Shown here: in pieces, positions 25,075 through 33,656 of the stretch
Numbering within the stretch: position 1 is the stretch's first letter
Layout of the letters: each line of letters starts with the position of its first letter
Assembly: GCA_017556145.1 (NCBI GenBank)
Contig: JAFZCU010000180.1
Span: 1 to 54,547 of the forward strand
Length of the DNA: 54,547 nucleotides
Direction of reading: 5' to 3'
Origin: Prevotella sp.
GTDB lineage: Bacteria; Bacteroidota; Bacteroidia; Bacteroidales; Bacteroidaceae
The notes under the pieces: generated by a model
Database searches by the model: none
Told to the model about the DNA's origin: nothing
The model's input: only the letters and a program-made list of their open reading frames with translations
Translations under genes and position numbers: made by a program

Positions 25075-25992
25075 TTACTTAATATCATCGATGTTATACG
25101 GTGTCTCCTGATAAACATAATAGTTGACCCAGTTGGTATAGAAGAGATTGGCGTGAGAGCGCCATGTGACCAGCGGAGGATTGGCCGGATTATTATTCCG
25201 GTAGTAATTCTGCGGAGGAGCCACATCCTTACGGATATCCTTATCACGTTTATACTCATTATCAAGCGTGTTGGGCGCATACTCCAGATGGCCGGTGATA
25301 AAGAATTCGCGTCCTTCGCGAGCCATGACGACGCTGACACCACATTCCTCCGACTCAGCAATCAAACTCAAGGCCGGATTAGCCAGGATATCCTCCCGAT
25401 GAATCTCCGTATGACGGCTATGGGGCATCATAAACTCATCATCGAAGCCACGGAAAATGGGAAGCCTGGGATCAAGCGGCTTCTGCGAAAAGATGCCGAA
25501 CATCTTCATCGGCAACGGATACTTGGGGATGCCGTAATGATAATAGAGCCCTGCTTGAGCGGCCCAACAGATAAACAAGGTACTCGTGACATGGGTACGG
25601 GCCCAAGCAAAAATATCCGTAATCTCGTCCCAATAGCTCACATCCTCAAACTCCAACTGCTCCACGGGAGCACCCGTGATAATCATACCGTCGAATTTCT
25701 CCTGTCGCATCTCTGCAAAGTCACGGTAGAACATCATCATGTGTTCAATCGGTGTATTCTTAGGCGTATGGCTCTTCAACTTCATGAAACTGATCTCCAA
25801 CTGCAAAGGCGTATTGGAAAGAAGACGAATCAAATCTGTTTCCGTTGTAATCTTCAACGGCATCAGATTCAGAATCACAATCCGCAACGGACGGATATCC
25901 TGCGAATGGGCTCGGGTATCGTCCATAACAAATATGTTTTCCTGCTTCAATAAATCAATAGCAGGTAATCTGTCAGGTAATCTTAAAGGCAT
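25075..25992 (-). CDS. metA: Homoserine O-acyltransferase MetA, predicted acetyl-CoA type
   Basis: A 305-residue cytosolic enzyme that acylates L-homoserine in methionine synthesis. The catalytic cysteine is Cys142 (FICWAAQAG), the histidine His235 and the glutamate Glu237 (ITGHLEY). At position 111 (TGAPVEQL) there is glutamate. In the MetA family glutamate at this position goes with acetyl-CoA use, while glycine goes with succinyl-CoA, so this is likely a homoserine O-acetyltransferase despite the usual succinyltransferase label. The gene starts 16 bases after the PP2C gene and is followed immediately by the U32 gene. No promoter was seen in the short gap, so it may be read from the kinase operon. 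Confidence 0.95.
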   Translation of the reverse strand: MPLRLPDRLPAIDLLKQENIFVMDDTRAHSQDIRPLRIVILNLMPLKITTETDLIRLLSNTPLQLEISFMKLKSHTPKNTPIEHMMMFYRDFAEMRQEKFDGMIITGAPVEQLEFEDVSYWDEITDIFAWARTHVTSTLFICWAAQAGLYYHYGIPKYPLPMKMFGIFSQKPLDPRLPIFRGFDDEFMMPHSRHTEIHREDILANPALSLIAESEECGVSVVMAREGREFFITGHLEYAPNTLDNEYKRDKDIRKDVAPPQNYYRNNNPANPPLVTWRSHANLFYTNWVNYYVYQETPYNIDDIK

Positions 25993-26008
25993 GGCGCTGT
26001 TTATTTAT

Positions 26009-26755
26009 TCATTTTACTTCAATCACGCAGGCTGAGACATTATCGAAGCCACCAGCCTTAATAGCGGCCTCACAGAGGGCATCGGCATCCCCACCCGACT
26101 TAAGCATTATCTCTATCTGCTGGTCATTCAGCATATCACTCAATCCGTCACTGCAAAGCAGATAGATATCCGATGGCAGGAAATCATCCGTCATCCTGAC
26201 AATATCCATAAAGGAATTCTTGCAGCCTCCTCCGATACAATTCGTAATGATACTACAATGCTTGGAATAACCCAATATATTGTTAAGAGAATGATCTTTT
26301 GTCAGTTGCAGCAAGGAACCGTTACGCAGACGATACAGACGGCTGTCGCCACAATTCATAGAGAAGAAATCTCCCTCATAGCAGGCTATTCCTACCAATG
26401 TGGTTCCCATGCCCTTATGCTGTTCATCGACATGCCCTTTGGAGTCGATAATCATATTTATGGACTCCAGCCAAACCATCAGCATCTCATTAAGTTCTCC
26501 AGCATTCAATCCGGAAGGAATATCATTGAAAAAAAATTGAAGATTGTGCAAGACGTCGCTACTGGCCACCTCGCCACTCTTATGGCCTCCCATTCCATCT
26601 GCCACAGCAAGGATAGTGCGCTTTACTGAATCTAATTCAATCTTGGTGCTAAAATTGTCATTCCGAATAAAAGAACTGCCAACCAGCACCATATCTTCAT
26701 TATTTTTTCTTACACAGCCGATTCTGCTCGCAGCTGTCACATACAAATTCATCAT
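26009..26755 (-). CDS. PP2C-family protein phosphatase of the kinase/FHA operon
   Basis: A 248-residue soluble PPM/PP2C Ser/Thr phosphatase. The metal and catalytic motifs are complete: KNNED (16-20), VADGMGGHKSGE (Asp52), GMGTTLV (114-120), NCGDSRLYRLR (133-143), LTKDHS, CSDGLSDML (Asp202) and GGFDNVSA (Asp237). It should remove phosphate from Ser/Thr residues placed by the kinase encoded three genes upstream. It is the last of five closely packed genes, eight bases after the FHA gene's stop-side boundary. It lacks extra domains and membrane segments. Its expected partner is the cytosolic face of the membrane kinase or the FHA protein. Confidence 0.95.
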   Translation of the reverse strand: MMNLYVTAASRIGCVRKNNEDMVLVGSSFIRNDNFSTKIELDSVKRTILAVADGMGGHKSGEVASSDVLHNLQFFFNDIPSGLNAGELNEMLMVWLESINMIIDSKGHVDEQHKGMGTTLVGIACYEGDFFSMNCGDSRLYRLRNGSLLQLTKDHSLNNILGYSKHCSIITNCIGGGCKNSFMDIVRMTDDFLPSDIYLLCSDGLSDMLNDQQIEIMLKSGGDADALCEAAIKAGGFDNVSACVIEVK

Positions 26756-26762
26756 TACCAGA

Positions 26763-27323
26763 TTATCTTACAATCACTTGTAAATTAATATTAGCAATAG
26801 TCAGTACATCACCGTTGCTAAGCGACATATCAACATCGGGCTGAAGCGTACGCTGATTCAACTTGGTGCCGTTAGAAGAGTGCTTGTCCGCTATACACCA
26901 ACCTGTATTGACAGCATACTTCAACTGAGCATGCGTACCCGACACGTACGGATACTTCTCAAAGAAATGAGAATACGGACCCGTACGGCGACCAATAATC
27001 GCACCATTGATACCAACGATACGGATATTAAGACTGTCGTTTGCTAACGTCAGAACCGGAATTCCATTACCATTCTGTTGCTGATTTCCTCTTGAGCTTA
27101 CAGAAGTAGCCATATCCATCTTCAGGCTTTCCGACATTCCCGGAAGACCATCGGAGGCTTTCTTGTTAGCGTCAGGAGCAACCATCAAACCGCCACATTG
27201 CGTGCAACGACGCCCAATACCGACACTTCCACAACGGTCACAGAACAATAAAGCCTGTCCACATTGATCACAGAAATGGGAATCGTTGTCTATCTCTTCT
27301 TTGCAAGTCGGGCAAATAATCAT
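26763..27323 (-). CDS. Double zinc-ribbon protein with C-terminal FHA domain
   Basis: A 186-residue protein. Two zinc ribbons occupy the N-terminus (Cys4, 7, 18, 21 and Cys28, 31, 40, 43). A Ser/Gln/Asn-rich linker spans about 50-88. An FHA domain follows (about 88-186) with the phosphothreonine-binding elements GRRTG (111-115), SGTHAQL (128-134) and SSNGTKL (149-155). FHA domains bind phosphothreonine peptides, so this is the likely reader of the operon's kinase. Gaps to neighbours are about ten bases on each side, indicating one transcript. The ribbons resemble those at the N-terminus of the AAA+ protein and in the first gene, which suggests a shared way of assembling. Confidence 0.93.
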   Translation of the reverse strand: MIICPTCKEEIDNDSHFCDQCGQALLFCDRCGSVGIGRRCTQCGGLMVAPDANKKASDGLPGMSESLKMDMATSVSSRGNQQQNGNGIPVLTLANDSLNIRIVGINGAIIGRRTGPYSHFFEKYPYVSGTHAQLKYAVNTGWCIADKHSSNGTKLNQRTLQPDVDMSLSNGDVLTIANINLQVIVR

Positions 27324-27333
27324 AATCGTCGAA

Positions 27334-30300
27334 TTATAAATCTTCTGGTAATATTAACTGATAAGTTTCTTTTGTCACCTCTTCTGGTGGCATCTGTGAA
27401 ACACGAAGCGAGAGTTTCTGAACCGTCGCATCAAGCAAATTACGCATCTCACGGGCATTGCCCCACGACTCATCCTTATTAAGCACCATCTTGTAGATGG
27501 TATCCAAAGCCTTGAACTCTGCGGTAGGTGACAGATTATATTGTTCTTTCTGAGCCATGTGCTTGAAGATGGCCAACAACTCGTCTTCGTTGTAATCATC
27601 AATATGAAGTTTGTGGGTAAAGCGACTGGCTAAGCCTGGATTCATCATCAGAAATTCCTCCATCTTATCCTTATAGCCGGCTGCTATCACAACAAACTTG
27701 CCACGATCATCCTCCATACGTTTCATCAGGGTATCAATGGCCTCCTTGCCATACTGGTCACCACCATCACTGAGCGTATAAGCCTCATCGATAAAGAGGA
27801 TGCCCCCCATGGCCTTGTCACACATATTGTTCACAATCTTCGGGGTTTCACCCATATACTTACCAACCAAAGTAGCACGACTAGCCTCTATTACACGAGC
27901 CGTAGGAAGGATTTCCATAGACTGAAGCACCTCACCCATCTTACGGGCAATTGAGGTCTTACCTGTTCCGGGATTACCAGTCAGAATAAAGTTCATGGCC
28001 ATCTGTTGTACCCTACCGGCACCCATCGCAGCACGCTGCTTCATAAACATGCTCTGCACAGCCAGACGACGGATAGAATTCTTTACGGAACGCATGCCGA
28101 TGAACTCATCCAGTTCGTTCAGCACCTCCTCCAGCGGACGGGCAGCCTCACTCTGGGCTGCAGGAAGATCTTCCTTCGTCAGTTTATACATATCCGATTC
28201 CTGGAATCCAGGATCGCTCATCAGCTTAACCAGTCGTTGACTCTGACGCTCTACAGCACCATCAAAGATGCGACGGGCCTCACGGGCATTGCCAAAATTC
28301 TTGTCGCGACGCAGATAGAGCTGTTCGAATTCACGATGGATAGCAGCCTCAGTGTCCTCATCAATTGTAAAGTTCTTGCTTTTGGACAGGTTGATGAATA
28401 TCTGAGTCAACTCATCAGGCGTATAGTCATCAAAATGAATGGTCTGTGTGAAACGACTCTTCAACCCAGGGTTGGAGTCGATGAAATCATGCATCTGATC
28501 CGTATAACCTGCCACGATACAGATAAACTTTCCACGGTCATCTTCCAATCGTTTCAACAATGTGTCGATGGCTTCCGCACCGAATGAATCACCATCGTTC
28601 GACTTGAGCGTATAGGCCTCATCGATGAACAACACACCACCTAATGCCTGATCTACAAGTTGATTGGTCTTGATGGCAGTCTGTCCGGAATAGCCTGCAA
28701 CCAATTTTGCACGATCAGCCTCCACCAACTGGCCACGTGAGACAATACCCAATGTCTTAAACACATCAGCCATGATACGTGCCACCGTCGTTTTACCTGT
28801 ACCAGGATTACCGGTAAAAACATAATGTTTGCCCTGGAAAGTATTGGTTTCGCCACGTTTGATTTGCAGATTGAGGAAAGCGGCAAGGTTGGATATTTCT
28901 TTCTTCACACCACCTAAACCCACAAGACCATCGAGTTTCTTCAGACACTCTGTATAGTCTACTGCTTGAGGAGCCTCATACGGAATGTCCTGATCCTCAA
29001 TCGTCATCAGCTCCTCATTACTCATCGTTGAGATATTCTCACCTTGCAAACGCTGAGCCTGTTTCTTGCAAATCTGGTCAAACAGTGAGCGCATTGTACG
29101 ACCATTGGCAAAGTCCTTGTCACGAGATTTGTACATCTCTGTGATCATCTTCTTCGTCAAAGCTTCTGCCTGCTCAGAAAACAAATATTTCTTCTCCTTC
29201 GCAAAGACAAGCATGATCTCATAAAGTTGTTCAGGCGTGTAATCTTCAATATTCAGGAAATAATTGAAGCGACTGCGGAAACCAGGATTGATCCGGAAGA
29301 GATTGTCCATCTCCATCCGATAGCCGGCAGCAATAACGACAAACTTTCCGCGATCGTCCTCCATGCGCTTCATCAGTTTCTCCAAAGCCTGCGCACCCTG
29401 ATTATCGCGGTCACCGGCCTGACTGACTGGCGCCAATGTATAGGCTTCATCCACAAAGAGGATACCACCCATCGCCTTGTCACACAAACGGTCTACCACC
29501 TTTGGTGTCTCACCTTGATACGGACTAACCATCTTGGCACGGTCTACTTCAACCACATGTCCACTATCGAGATAACCAATAGCAGCTAATATCTCGCCCA
29601 ATTTACGGGCAATGGTCGTCTTACCTGTTCCAGGATTTCCTGTCAGGATGATATGCATCGACATCTTCTCCTGCTCGCCCAAGCCACGTTCGGCACGCTC
29701 TACACTATTCTTTACAGCATAGGCAATCTCACGGACAGCGTCTTTCACCTCGTCCATGCCAATATACTTATCAAGGTCTTTCAGGATGTCCTCAACAGAA
29801 CGCTCCTCAGGTACGTAGCCCTTGATATCACTCTTCTCTACAACCGTAGCCTGAGCACCACGGCTGATAAACTGTGTGAAGATATCCTCGGCCGTTTTCA
29901 TGGCAAGGTGTGCATTGCCAAAGGTTTCGTCCTTTATCTTGATCTGATACTTGAAATAACGCTTCAGTTGGTCATCGGCCTCCGGGGTGAAATCAAAAAT
30001 GCCATAACGCATCTTAAGGTTCAGTTTGCAGATATCCGTCAGTTCGTTATAGTTTGGTGTCGGCAAACGGAACGTGTACTTGAAACGATTTGCCACTGCC
30101 GGATTACTCTCAAGGAAGTCGTCCAGTCCTTTAGGAAGTCCAGAAATGATGACCACAGGATTGTCATCCCATTTGTCCATCTCAACAAAGAGTTTATCCA
30201 AAGGATTAACCTGATTGGAATACTTGTCAGGCAGTAGTTTTTGGACATTGTCAAAGAACAGGATACCATTCTTTGCCTTTTTGATGTTCTCATCCCACTT

Positions 30301-30639
30301 GTCGACAAAGCGCTGATAGTCGACAGCATCCACCATCGTCAACTTTGGCTTGTCGATAATCTTGTTCTGATAGAAATAGTCGCGGAGAATCTCTGCCAAT
30401 GCAGTCTTACCTGTTCCTGTCTCACCAACAATGATGGCATTAACGGAAATACGCACTTGAACGATATCCTTCCGTGAACGCAGGAAAGCATAGGTGTCGA
30501 CAATGGTTTTCAACTGTTGCTTGATTTGATCAAGACCAACCAACTTGTCAAGCAGGTTCTGGCTTACCATGGGCTGTCCGCACCACTTACAGAACCTGGC
30601 TACGCTCCTGTTTTCTTTATGACAATGCTCACATATCAT
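27334..30639 (-). CDS. Zinc-ribbon protein with four AAA+ modules (CbxX/CfqX-like)
   Basis: A 1101-residue protein. A zinc ribbon (Cys3, 6, 17, 20) is followed by four AAA+ modules. Walker A motifs are at 72-79 (GETGTGKT), 334-341, 610-617 and 888-895 (each GNPGTGKT). Walker B segments are ILFFDN (126-131), ILFVDE (393-398), VLFIDE (669-674) and ILFIDE (947-952). Modules 2-4 are CbxX/CfqX/SpoVK-like, with the Gly-Asn-Pro P-loop and DEAYTL. Module 1 is divergent and lacks the Walker B glutamate, so it may bind but not hydrolyse ATP. CbxX-type ATPases remodel partner proteins (Rubisco activation, type VII secretion). Single polypeptides with four such modules are unusual. The start codon overlaps the kinase stop by one base (TAATG). 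Confidence 0.93.
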   Translation of the reverse strand: MICEHCHKENRSVARFCKWCGQPMVSQNLLDKLVGLDQIKQQLKTIVDTYAFLRSRKDIVQVRISVNAIIVGETGTGKTALAEILRDYFYQNKIIDKPKLTMVDAVDYQRFVDKWDENIKKAKNGILFFDNVQKLLPDKYSNQVNPLDKLFVEMDKWDDNPVVIISGLPKGLDDFLESNPAVANRFKYTFRLPTPNYNELTDICKLNLKMRYGIFDFTPEADDQLKRYFKYQIKIKDETFGNAHLAMKTAEDIFTQFISRGAQATVVEKSDIKGYVPEERSVEDILKDLDKYIGMDEVKDAVREIAYAVKNSVERAERGLGEQEKMSMHIILTGNPGTGKTTIARKLGEILAAIGYLDSGHVVEVDRAKMVSPYQGETPKVVDRLCDKAMGGILFVDEAYTLAPVSQAGDRDNQGAQALEKLMKRMEDDRGKFVVIAAGYRMEMDNLFRINPGFRSRFNYFLNIEDYTPEQLYEIMLVFAKEKKYLFSEQAEALTKKMITEMYKSRDKDFANGRTMRSLFDQICKKQAQRLQGENISTMSNEELMTIEDQDIPYEAPQAVDYTECLKKLDGLVGLGGVKKEISNLAAFLNLQIKRGETNTFQGKHYVFTGNPGTGKTTVARIMADVFKTLGIVSRGQLVEADRAKLVAGYSGQTAIKTNQLVDQALGGVLFIDEAYTLKSNDGDSFGAEAIDTLLKRLEDDRGKFICIVAGYTDQMHDFIDSNPGLKSRFTQTIHFDDYTPDELTQIFINLSKSKNFTIDEDTEAAIHREFEQLYLRRDKNFGNAREARRIFDGAVERQSQRLVKLMSDPGFQESDMYKLTKEDLPAAQSEAARPLEEVLNELDEFIGMRSVKNSIRRLAVQSMFMKQRAAMGAGRVQQMAMNFILTGNPGTGKTSIARKMGEVLQSMEILPTARVIEASRATLVGKYMGETPKIVNNMCDKAMGGILFIDEAYTLSDGGDQYGKEAIDTLMKRMEDDRGKFVVIAAGYKDKMEEFLMMNPGLASRFTHKLHIDDYNEDELLAIFKHMAQKEQYNLSPTAEFKALDTIYKMVLNKDESWGNAREMRNLLDATVQKLSLRVSQMPPEEVTKETYQLILPEDL

Positions 30640-33600
30640 TATTCTACGTCTTTTTCGATTTTCTGCATCAATTCCGAAGGCTTGAAACTGAAATTATCAA
30701 CATTAGGATTGCTGACATTCATCAGACTTGGACTAAAAATAATAAAGTCAAGTACGAAGATGAGCGCCAGAATGCTCCATAGCACATAATGAAGCACACT
30801 CTCACCGCTGATGGAACGCACCTGATCGGTCACATCATCAAGCAAGCCGAACTTCGAACCCTTAAACTTATATGACTTTGTCTTGAAAGTATAATATAGA
30901 GGTTCGAGCAAGGTTGACTTAATATCATTATCAAGCACCTCCGAAATCAGTTTGTTATCGGCTTTCTGGTCACCACGGAAGTCCGTCAGATGACATATGA
31001 GCATATAGACCAATGTAATGGCAATAACCGTTATATTAAACAGGCTCGGATGCGACTGGTCCATATATTTTAAAATTATAATAGGTATAAATGCCGAGAA
31101 AGCACCCGCTAATCCCCATAAGAAGGAGAAGAAAAAGTCATATCCCCTGAAGTAAGCTCTAGTGGCTATAATAATACCCGTCATACCACCCAAAGGCAGA
31201 CCGATGGAAATAAAGGAGTGCCCCAAGAGGAATGTACGGTCTTTGACACCGATGAACAACATCAACAGGATCCATAATGCTGAAAGACCATAGAAGACCA
31301 TGCGCCATACCTTCTCTTTACCTTTTGCACGTTCCCAGCCACTTCTGACATTCTGAATTCTGTTTGAAGTTTCCTCGCGAGCATCAACAAAACGCTTATA
31401 ATAAGTCTGGTGACTGTCTATCCTACCCAACTCATTCAACCAATCCTCCAAGGAATGCTCGTAAGCATATTCCTCCGTAAAGTCGGCAAAGGGGTCTTCA
31501 TGATAGAAAACAGAGAGCCATTGCGTAAACGAGCCATTGCGCATCTCATTCCTGATCTGAGCATAATCGTGTGAATGAATATTACGACCATCTGTCAGTT
31601 CTGTGCCATCAGGCAGGACGTATGCCGGCGTCACGCCTAAAATCCTGCAGAATCGATAAACAGCCGTTTTCGCATCATAGGCACCCAGGCGCTCCCGATT
31701 CTCTTCGCTATTGAAATCAAAACAACGATTGGCTTCATTCTGGACCTCCGCCCATCCATGCATTTGGGCAAAATAAGAGAAACGGTCATCCAGATTGATA
31801 ATGTCAGACATTTGTCTGGCAAACTCATCTTCATCGGCATGTTCAAGATTCTTCATCCGCTCATTCAGCAATTCTCCTACCTTTTGCGGCGTATTAGCAC
31901 TACGAAGGTCATAAGCAGCATTACGATCCAGATTATAGAGGACCTTATAAGCCAAGGTTTCTGAGTAAGGCTGGTTCCTTGTCAGAATACGCAAACTCTC
32001 ACAGGCCATCTTATCCTCATGGCTATACATCCACGACAAAAGTCTGCCATCCGTCAGGCTATGCCACTCATCTTCGTTCAGTTGTTCCTTACCAAATGTC
32101 CTGACGATGTCTTTTAATGATGAAGAGGGATAGCGTGAGAGCAAGGGGATTTCCGGATCTATTTCAAAAACGAGGCGCATCACGGCCACTTTCGCATCAA
32201 AATGCTCCGTCTGGTTGAAATAAGAGCGTAGACGATCAATATTGCATTTGGTGTGGGATTCCAGATATTGATACAAAGTATCGTTCGGATTGACAAGTAA
32301 TAGGCCGTATTCCTTAATATAACTCAGCAAGGAGATGGCCACGCTATGCACGTCGTCACACAAGTTCCCCTTAATGTCCCTATAAGGATAAGTCGGCTCC
32401 ATCATATAAACAGCAGCCATCAGTCCGGCATGTTGGTCAACAGGATATTTGTTCACAACGATATCCTTGACAATCGTACTCAATTTGTCATTGCCACATT
32501 GTTCCAACCATGAACTGATACGACCATTGTATAGATACCCGATAGCCAGTTTTTCGTTTTCCAGCAACATCGGCACCAACTCGTGGATATTATCAGCCAC
32601 CAGATTTCTGTCGGGATCAACAATGAAACTCTTATACTTTAAGAACGGTGAACTCAAATCCACTTTCGGACTTTCCCCTTCAAACCATTTCTCCACCTGG
32701 TCATATCCCCAGCGGTTCAATGGATTAACGACCGTCATACCTTGAACAATCATTTTGACCCGTTCTGGCAATTCGTTCATGCGGGGCAGACGTCCTTCGC
32801 TTTTCTGGCGCATCATCACACGCTCATTGCTGCTCATCGGATTCTCACCGAGCCAGACATACATCAGGGTAACACCCAACGAGTAGAAGTCTGCCGCCGG
32901 CGTCACCTCCACAACGCCATCGATCACATCCGAATACATCTCCGGAGCTGCATAGATGGGTGTCCTGGCCTGAGTCGTCTGATGCAACTTTCCGTCATTC
33001 TCCAACATACTCGAGATGCCGAAATCACCTAGAACCAATTCTGTATGTTCCTTGTCACGGAAGAAAAGGTTACTCGGTTTAACGTCCTTATGAAGAATAT
33101 TGTTGCTATGACAATAGGCCAGGGCAGCCGCTGCCTGCAGAGCAATACGACGGAACTTGTTAATGTCACCATTCAAGTGATAATCGGTCAGTGTTCCGCC
33201 TCGGAGATATTCCATCAGTTCGTAATTCCGGCTCTTGCCATCAACATAAACTTTTCCATAATCAAGGAGAGACACTACCATTTCAAACTTGAAGTTATAA
33301 ATGGTCTTCAGCATCTTCTTGTTAACGTTGAACGTAGGATAATAGATCTTCAAAACATATTCCTCGCCATCTCGCTCTACAAGATAGACCTGAGCCTCAC
33401 CGGAATTCTCGCTGAGACATTGCTTGTTTTTGTATTTGACGCCTTTCAAGACAAAAAATTCCCCTGAAACGTCTTGCGTATCAGGTTCATCATGCCCCAT
33501 AGTACGCATGGTCATATCCATTGCAGCAGAATGATCTGTTGAATCCAATGCCGGGCGCAAAGTCGTATCGTCGCCAGCAGGCTCTATATGGAAAGTATTC

Positions 33601-33656
33601 TCAACATTAGGACTGCCATCCGCAGGAGATGCATTCGAGGTTCTCAAAGTACTCAT
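30639..33656 (-). CDS. Membrane Ser/Thr protein kinase
   Basis: A 1005-residue Hanks-type kinase. Residues 1-65 are disordered and rich in Thr, Ser and Asp (TTLRPAL, MTMRTMG), possible phosphothreonine sites for the FHA partner. The kinase domain (about 68-335) has the Gly loop ENSGEAQVYLV (83-93), the ATP lysine in VLK (Lys103), HKDVKPSN (189-196, catalytic Asp191), DFG (211-213) and APE (238-240), so it should be active. Residues 340-790 are helical with no domain I recognise. Four to six transmembrane helices lie at about 800-985 (for example VFYGLSALWILLMLFIGV and IIILKYM). Both ends of the gene show one-base TAATG overlaps with neighbours, so translation is coupled. Confidence 0.94.
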   Translation of the reverse strand: MSTLRTSNASPADGSPNVENTFHIEPAGDDTTLRPALDSTDHSAAMDMTMRTMGHDEPDTQDVSGEFFVLKGVKYKNKQCLSENSGEAQVYLVERDGEEYVLKIYYPTFNVNKKMLKTIYNFKFEMVVSLLDYGKVYVDGKSRNYELMEYLRGGTLTDYHLNGDINKFRRIALQAAAALAYCHSNNILHKDVKPSNLFFRDKEHTELVLGDFGISSMLENDGKLHQTTQARTPIYAAPEMYSDVIDGVVEVTPAADFYSLGVTLMYVWLGENPMSSNERVMMRQKSEGRLPRMNELPERVKMIVQGMTVVNPLNRWGYDQVEKWFEGESPKVDLSSPFLKYKSFIVDPDRNLVADNIHELVPMLLENEKLAIGYLYNGRISSWLEQCGNDKLSTIVKDIVVNKYPVDQHAGLMAAVYMMEPTYPYRDIKGNLCDDVHSVAISLLSYIKEYGLLLVNPNDTLYQYLESHTKCNIDRLRSYFNQTEHFDAKVAVMRLVFEIDPEIPLLSRYPSSSLKDIVRTFGKEQLNEDEWHSLTDGRLLSWMYSHEDKMACESLRILTRNQPYSETLAYKVLYNLDRNAAYDLRSANTPQKVGELLNERMKNLEHADEDEFARQMSDIINLDDRFSYFAQMHGWAEVQNEANRCFDFNSEENRERLGAYDAKTAVYRFCRILGVTPAYVLPDGTELTDGRNIHSHDYAQIRNEMRNGSFTQWLSVFYHEDPFADFTEEYAYEHSLEDWLNELGRIDSHQTYYKRFVDAREETSNRIQNVRSGWERAKGKEKVWRMVFYGLSALWILLMLFIGVKDRTFLLGHSFISIGLPLGGMTGIIIATRAYFRGYDFFFSFLWGLAGAFSAFIPIIILKYMDQSHPSLFNITVIAITLVYMLICHLTDFRGDQKADNKLISEVLDNDIKSTLLEPLYYTFKTKSYKFKGSKFGLLDDVTDQVRSISGESVLHYVLWSILALIFVLDFIIFSPSLMNVSNPNVDNFSFKPSELMQKIEKDVE

